64,000 bases of DNA, taken from Halorussus vallis (GTDB lineage: Archaea > Halobacteriota > Halobacteria > Halobacteriales > Haladaptataceae). Positions 60,928 through 64,000 of the stretch are shown in pieces (position 1 is the first letter of the stretch; each line of letters begins with the position of its first letter). The position numbers and the translations under genes were made by a program. The stretch covers positions 2,232,001 to 2,296,000 of the forward strand of contig NZ_CP100000.1 of the NCBI RefSeq assembly GCF_024138165.1, read 5' to 3'. The notes under the pieces were generated by a model. The model had not been told where the DNA came from. It was given only the letters and a program-made list of their open reading frames with translations, and did no database searches.

Positions 60928-61013
60928 TTGCTCACGCCATCTATCGCAGGCTCAAGCGGTTTCGACAGCGCCAGTGTGCCGGTTTTCGAGCGTGCCGGAC
61001 GGAGGTCCGTCGG
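60928..61013. repeat. Dispersed noncoding repeat, copy A
   Basis: About 86 bases that align with 62272-62358 with one indel. The best-kept core is GTGCCGGTTTTCGA, followed by a GTCCGTCGG-containing hairpin. It lies downstream of a membrane protein gene. Confidence 0.5.
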
Positions 61014-61091
61014 TCCTCGAACGTACCGGCCTCGTCGAACCTCTCCCGTGCCGAGAAAATCGAACCGACCGTGCGCAATTCAGGGCGTGTA

Positions 61092-61268
61092 TCAACCGGT
61101 TCGATAGTACGCGGGAAATCGCGCCCCGCAGCCCCAACAGTTCACCCGAACTTTCCCGTCAGCGGCTTCCTCGTCTTCTACGACACGACTGTTAGACGGA
61201 ATAATTGCGATTGTCGAGCGTCCGCAGTTGGGGCAGGCGACGCGTTCTCCGCACGGCCTACTGCTCAC
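61092..61268 (-). CDS. Small zinc-ribbon protein (58 aa)
   Basis: A GTG at 61268 opens a 58-codon frame. The product MSSRPCGERVACPNCGRSTI ends with VNCWGCGARFPAYYRTG: two CxxC knuckles flank a short acidic loop in a full zinc ribbon. A minus-strand CATATATCC TATA element lies 22-30 bases upstream, giving a leaderless transcript. The layout is familiar from small haloarchaeal zinc-ribbon proteins. Unknown function; easily missed because of size. Confidence 0.7.
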   Translation of the reverse strand: MSSRPCGERVACPNCGRSTIAIIPSNSRVVEDEEAADGKVRVNCWGCGARFPAYYRTG

Positions 61269-61613
61269 AACCCACTCTTGAGGTACAAGGATATATGGAT
61301 TTCTTTCCTAAATTCGAGATAAGGGAGGATTTTCGAGAACGCTTCGTAGCTTCCGGCCTTCCATCGTGGGAAATTTTAGTGGAGGTCGATGAAGCGCTGC
61401 GACGTTGTGGGGTGTTTCTCGGTACTCTCCGTACTGCTGAACGGCGCCCATCACGATTCTCGTATTGCGAAATCTCCCGAACCTCAGCCGGAGGCCGGAA
61501 GAAACGAAAATCATCACACTAACGTCATAATTTCGCTGCACGGGACGTTCGCACAACGAGGAGATAGCCGCGTATTCGTCCGGGAAGAATCGTAGCATTC
61601 GGTTTCCAGCAAC
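61269..61613. other. Gene-free AT-richer interval
   Basis: It contains the promoter of the zinc-ribbon gene at 61268. The 96-residue minus-strand and 68- and 105-residue plus-strand frames here lack membrane or domain patterns and overlap each other, so I do not call them. No hairpin of note. Confidence 0.4.
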
Positions 61614-62093
61614 TCATTCCTCGCTGACTCTCTCCGAAACCTCCACGTAGTCGAGCGGTTGCATGTGTTCGGCCCGGATGAGGTTCTCGTCGTTGATTTC
61701 GAGCGGGAGGTTGTCGAGTTTCTCGGCAATTGCAGTGATGTCCTCGTCTTCGGCGCCGACCGCTTTCAAGTGGAGATTCTCGTGACCGGTCATTAACTCG
61801 GTTACTTCGATGATTTGTGGCATCGCCATCGCTTGCTCTGCCACGTCGGCGCGTTCGCTGATACGCGCCGTGCAACTGAAGTGGAAGTAAAGGCGAAGCC
61901 CCGTTCGGTCGTAGTCGGTCGTCGTGGTGTAGCCGGTGATGACGTCTTCCTCTTCCAACTGCCTCATTCGATTGTGGATGGTGTTATCGGAGACGCCAAT
62001 CGCTTCGGCCAACTCGATCGCCGTGTACCGCGCGTTTTCCTGAAGCAGGTTGAGTAACTGCTTGTCTACGTCGTCCAGTTGGTAAGTCGCCAC
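61614..62093 (-). CDS. Lrp/AsnC-family transcription regulator
   Basis: The 159-residue protein has an N-terminal helix-turn-helix (QLDDVDKQLLNLLQENARY, then IGVSDNTIHNRMRQLEEE) and a C-terminal ligand-binding domain with ITELMTGHENLHLKAVG-like sequence. Such regulators sense amino acids or act globally. The GTG at 62093 gives a typical N terminus; the longer frame is not needed. Upstream lies a divergent-looking gap with repeat copy B. Confidence 0.85.
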   Translation of the reverse strand: MATYQLDDVDKQLLNLLQENARYTAIELAEAIGVSDNTIHNRMRQLEEEDVITGYTTTTDYDRTGLRLYFHFSCTARISERADVAEQAMAMPQIIEVTELMTGHENLHLKAVGAEDEDITAIAEKLDNLPLEINDENLIRAEHMQPLDYVEVSERVSEE

Positions 62094-62271
62094 AGATACA
62101 CCTAACGGTCCAACCCCCCTTTTCGTTATCGATACTCCACACACCCCCAGCGTATCTCTCGAAATTTCCCGTACGCACCCCTCACCTGGGAACAGTCGAA
62201 CCGTCCGCAATTCTATTTACGACATGCGGAAACGTGACAATAGTAGTGAGATACACGGTAATTGTCACTGA

Positions 62272-62358
62272 CTGCTCACACCACCTACTATCAAACCATA
62301 AACAGTTCGGCAGCGCAAATGTGCCGGTTTTCGAACGCGCCGGGCGGCGGTCCGTCGG
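62272..62358. repeat. Dispersed noncoding repeat, copy B
   Basis: Aligns with 60928-61013. Its right part forms the left arm of a strong hairpin (62336-62380). It lies between the Lrp gene start and the CinA-domain gene end. Confidence 0.5.
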
Positions 62359-62380
62359 CGACGGACCGCCGCCCGGCGCG
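62336..62380. terminator. Perfect 21-base-arm hairpin downstream of the CinA-domain gene
   Basis: Arms at 62336-62356 and 62360-62380 pair perfectly around three bases. The minus-strand gene stop is at 62415, so the hairpin follows its 3' end as a terminator-like structure. Confidence 0.5.
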
Positions 62381-62414
62381 GAGTTCCGAGAGACAACGGA
62401 GCGCCGCTGACCCG

Positions 62415-63149
62415 CTACTTCTCGTCCGTGACCTCGACGTGCTCGCGGAGCCACGCGACCGCCTCGGCGACCGCGTCGGGGTCGGTCCCGGTCACCTTCA
62501 GGCGGTTGCTGGCCTCGGTGGCCGGGTAGCTACCGACGGTCACGTCGAAGCGCTCGCGGACGCCGTCGAGCGCGTCGAGCAGCGACGCCTCCGGTTGGGG
62601 CGTGTACAGCGTGGTCGAGACGGCGTCGCCGCCGAACTCCGCGGCCACCTCCTCGAACAGCGCCTTCATCTCGGCCGGCACGCCCGGGAAGGCGTAGACG
62701 TTCTCCAGCACGCACCCCGGACACAGCCCTTCGGGGTTCAACAGCGCGCGACTCCCCTCCGGAAGCGCCGCCCACGCGTCGACGTCTATCTCCACGTCGT
62801 GGGCCTCGACCGTCTCGGGGTTCTCGTCCCGGTAGGCGGCCACGGTCGCGAGCACGTCCTCGCGGACCGCGTCCTCGACGACCAAATCGCGGTCGAAGGC
62901 GTCGGCCAGCGCGTCGACGGTGACGTCGTCGTGGGTGCCGCCGAGGCCGCCGGTCACGACGACGGCGTCGAACTCCTCGGCCCACGCTTCGAGGGTCTCC
63001 GCCAGCAGTTCGCGGTCGTCGGGCAGCGTGAGGATGCGCGCGACCGTCGCGCCGCTGTCGGTCAGCCGACTCGCGAGCCAGGTCGCGTTCGTGTTCTCGG
63101 TGTCGCCCGCCAGCACCTCGTCGCCGACGGTGAGAATGGCGACTTCCAT
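62415..63149 (-). CDS. CinA/MoaB-type molybdopterin-binding-domain protein
   Basis: The 244-residue protein starts MEVAILTVGDEVLAGDTENTN and has VVVTGGLGGTHDDVTVDALA, the signature of COG1058 CinA N-terminal domains, related to MoaB/MogA. It lacks the C-terminal nicotinamide-nucleotide amidase domain of full CinA. Role in haloarchaea uncertain; possibly ADP-ribose or nicotinamide nucleotide metabolism. Confidence 0.85.
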   Translation of the reverse strand: MEVAILTVGDEVLAGDTENTNATWLASRLTDSGATVARILTLPDDRELLAETLEAWAEEFDAVVVTGGLGGTHDDVTVDALADAFDRDLVVEDAVREDVLATVAAYRDENPETVEAHDVEIDVDAWAALPEGSRALLNPEGLCPGCVLENVYAFPGVPAEMKALFEEVAAEFGGDAVSTTLYTPQPEASLLDALDGVRERFDVTVGSYPATEASNRLKVTGTDPDAVAEAVAWLREHVEVTDEK

Positions 63150-63270
63150 CGAGCGACGAGACGGCCGCCGCGGGGAAAAGGGGTGCGGCCCGTCTCCACC
63201 TCGTCATCGCCTTCGGCAGGTCGTCACCGCCTTCGATACGGGTTTACCGCCCCGCTCCCAAGGAGCGGTC

Positions 63271-63741
63271 ATGAGCACGTCCGGCTACGCTCGCGGGAGC
63301 GACGGGTCACACCACTGGTACTGGGTGGCCGCGATTCCGGCGACGTTCGTCCTCTGGCTGGCCAGCCTCGCGTGGCTCGCCGTCGCCTCGACGTTCGAAG
63401 CGTTCTCGTTCGGCGGCAGCACGATTCGCCTCTCGATGGTCGCGCTCGGCGTCCCGTTCGTCTTCCTGACGGCGTACTTCCCGGTCGCGGTCTACCGCGA
63501 CGCGAGTTACATCGACCGGACGAGCGGCAAGTGGGCGCCCGAACCGATGCGCCAGGCGCTCGTCGCGCTGGTCGGACTCGTCCTGCTGGTCGCGGTCGGC
63601 GGCGTCCTCCTCGCGCTCCGGTTCCCGGTCGACCCGGTGTGGGCGGTCATCCTCGGCTTCGTCGCCAGCGTCCCGTTCGCGGTGCACTACCTCCGACGGC
63701 GACACGAGCGGGTCGGCGTCCCCGGCCTCCCGTGGCGGTAG
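63271..63741 (+). CDS. Hypothetical membrane protein (156 aa)
   Basis: The 156-residue protein has four membrane helices (about residues 17-40, 52-73, 94-115 and 121-141) and a basic C terminus (RRRHERVGVPGLPWR). A GGAG ribosome site lies about 6-9 bases upstream, within a 7-base hairpin (CCGCTCC/GGAGCGG), which might limit translation. Overlaps at its 3' end with the convergent helicase frame. No recognised family. Confidence 0.6.
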   Translation: MSTSGYARGSDGSHHWYWVAAIPATFVLWLASLAWLAVASTFEAFSFGGSTIRLSMVALGVPFVFLTAYFPVAVYRDASYIDRTSGKWAPEPMRQALVALVGLVLLVAVGGVLLALRFPVDPVWAVILGFVASVPFAVHYLRRRHERVGVPGLPWR

Positions 63742-64000
63742 CCCGACGCGCAGGGTCGGACGAGTAGTCCCGAGCGCTCAACCGCCGAGTTCGTCGTCCT
63801 CGTCCGAGAGCGTTCGTCGAGGTAGTCGTAAAGCGACCGATAGAGGTCGGCCGCGTCGTCGCCGTTTTCACCGTACCCGTTCTCGCCGTCGTCCCCGTTT
63901 TCACCGTCGTTCCCGTCGGTCGACGCCCGCAGGGTTTCCCAGTCGCCGACGAGCGCGAGGAACCGCTCGGCCCGAGTCAGCGCCACGTTCAGGCGGCGCG
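63687..64000 (-). CDS. 3' end of a superfamily 1 DNA/RNA helicase, truncated by the window
   Basis: The frame enters from the right edge with RRLNVALTRAERFLALVGDW, which is motif VI of SF1 (Dna2/NAM7/UvrD-type) helicases, so the gene starts beyond 64000. A low-complexity acidic linker (NDGENGDDGENGYGENGDD) and a helical tail (DLYRSLYDYLDE) follow. The current stop is at 63687, but a one-base shift near 63815 would give the acidic ending LSDEDDELGG, more usual for haloarchaea. The protein end is therefore uncertain. Confidence 0.65.
   Translation of the reverse strand, partial: RRLNVALTRAERFLALVGDWETLRASTDGNDGENGDDGENGYGENGDDAADLYRSLYDYLDERSRTRTTNSAVERSGLLVRPCASGYRHGRPGTPTRSCRRRR

Noticed and set aside
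61308-61598. 96-residue minus-strand frame before the Lrp gene
   Set aside because: No domain, no promoter, and overlapping competing frames on the other strand.

Overview
The window is from a halophilic archaeon (class Halobacteria). The proteins are strongly acidic, promoters are leaderless or short-leadered with TATA elements about 25-35 bases before the start codon, secreted proteins carry Tat signals, and several haloarchaeal hallmark families are present (bacterioopsin-activator-type HTH regulator, Amt/GlnK, HemB/HemL, CstA, PibD, BioYMN). The sequence has two very different parts.

Positions 1 to about 17,450 are less GC-rich and form most of an integrated pleolipovirus-like provirus; its left end lies outside the window. 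From left to right it holds a 5'-truncated gene, small unknown genes, a structural block in pleolipovirus order (small four-helix membrane protein, a PKD-domain surface protein, VP4-like spike, ORF6- and ORF7-like membrane proteins, VP8-like NTPase), and a cassette of about a dozen tiny overlapping genes, many with zinc-binding or single-helix products. Next come an operon that reads as an EcoRV-family restriction endonuclease, a Dam-type adenine methyltransferase and a divergent TATA-binding protein, then a serine recombinase, small zinc and ribbon-helix-helix proteins, and a tyrosine integrase with an upstream ribbon-helix-helix partner. The likely right attachment junction is between 17,430 and 17,636.

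From 17,637 to the end the DNA is GC-rich chromosomal core: PibD-type prepilin peptidase; a polyamine-type ABC transporter (potDBC divergent from potA); an S9 peptidase; a double Usp protein; a GCS2-type ligase; upp; several tiny membrane or zinc proteins; Get3/ArsA; CstA; a cupin pair; a PiT phosphate permease; a CBS/CorC membrane protein; a glutaredoxin-like plus cysteine-free peroxiredoxin-like pair; an epimerase divergent from a Bat-type regulator; a YrdC/Sua5 protein; a solitary Cas4-like protein; a biotin ECF transporter (bioYMN) behind a BirA-like palindrome; a membrane Fe-S electron-transfer protein; a DedA protein; hemB; an Amt-GlnK fusion; hemL; Lrp; a CinA-domain protein; and the 3' end of a superfamily 1 helicase.

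The most unusual system is the restriction-modification operon whose third gene encodes a TBP-fold protein. It sits inside a membrane-virus provirus beside its own serine recombinase. Other points of interest are the duplicated 5' regions and repeated gene-junction sequence in the microprotein cassette, a candidate structured RNA near 55.3 kb, a dispersed repeat at 60.9 and 62.3 kb, and a lipoprotein gene interrupted by one in-frame TGA.
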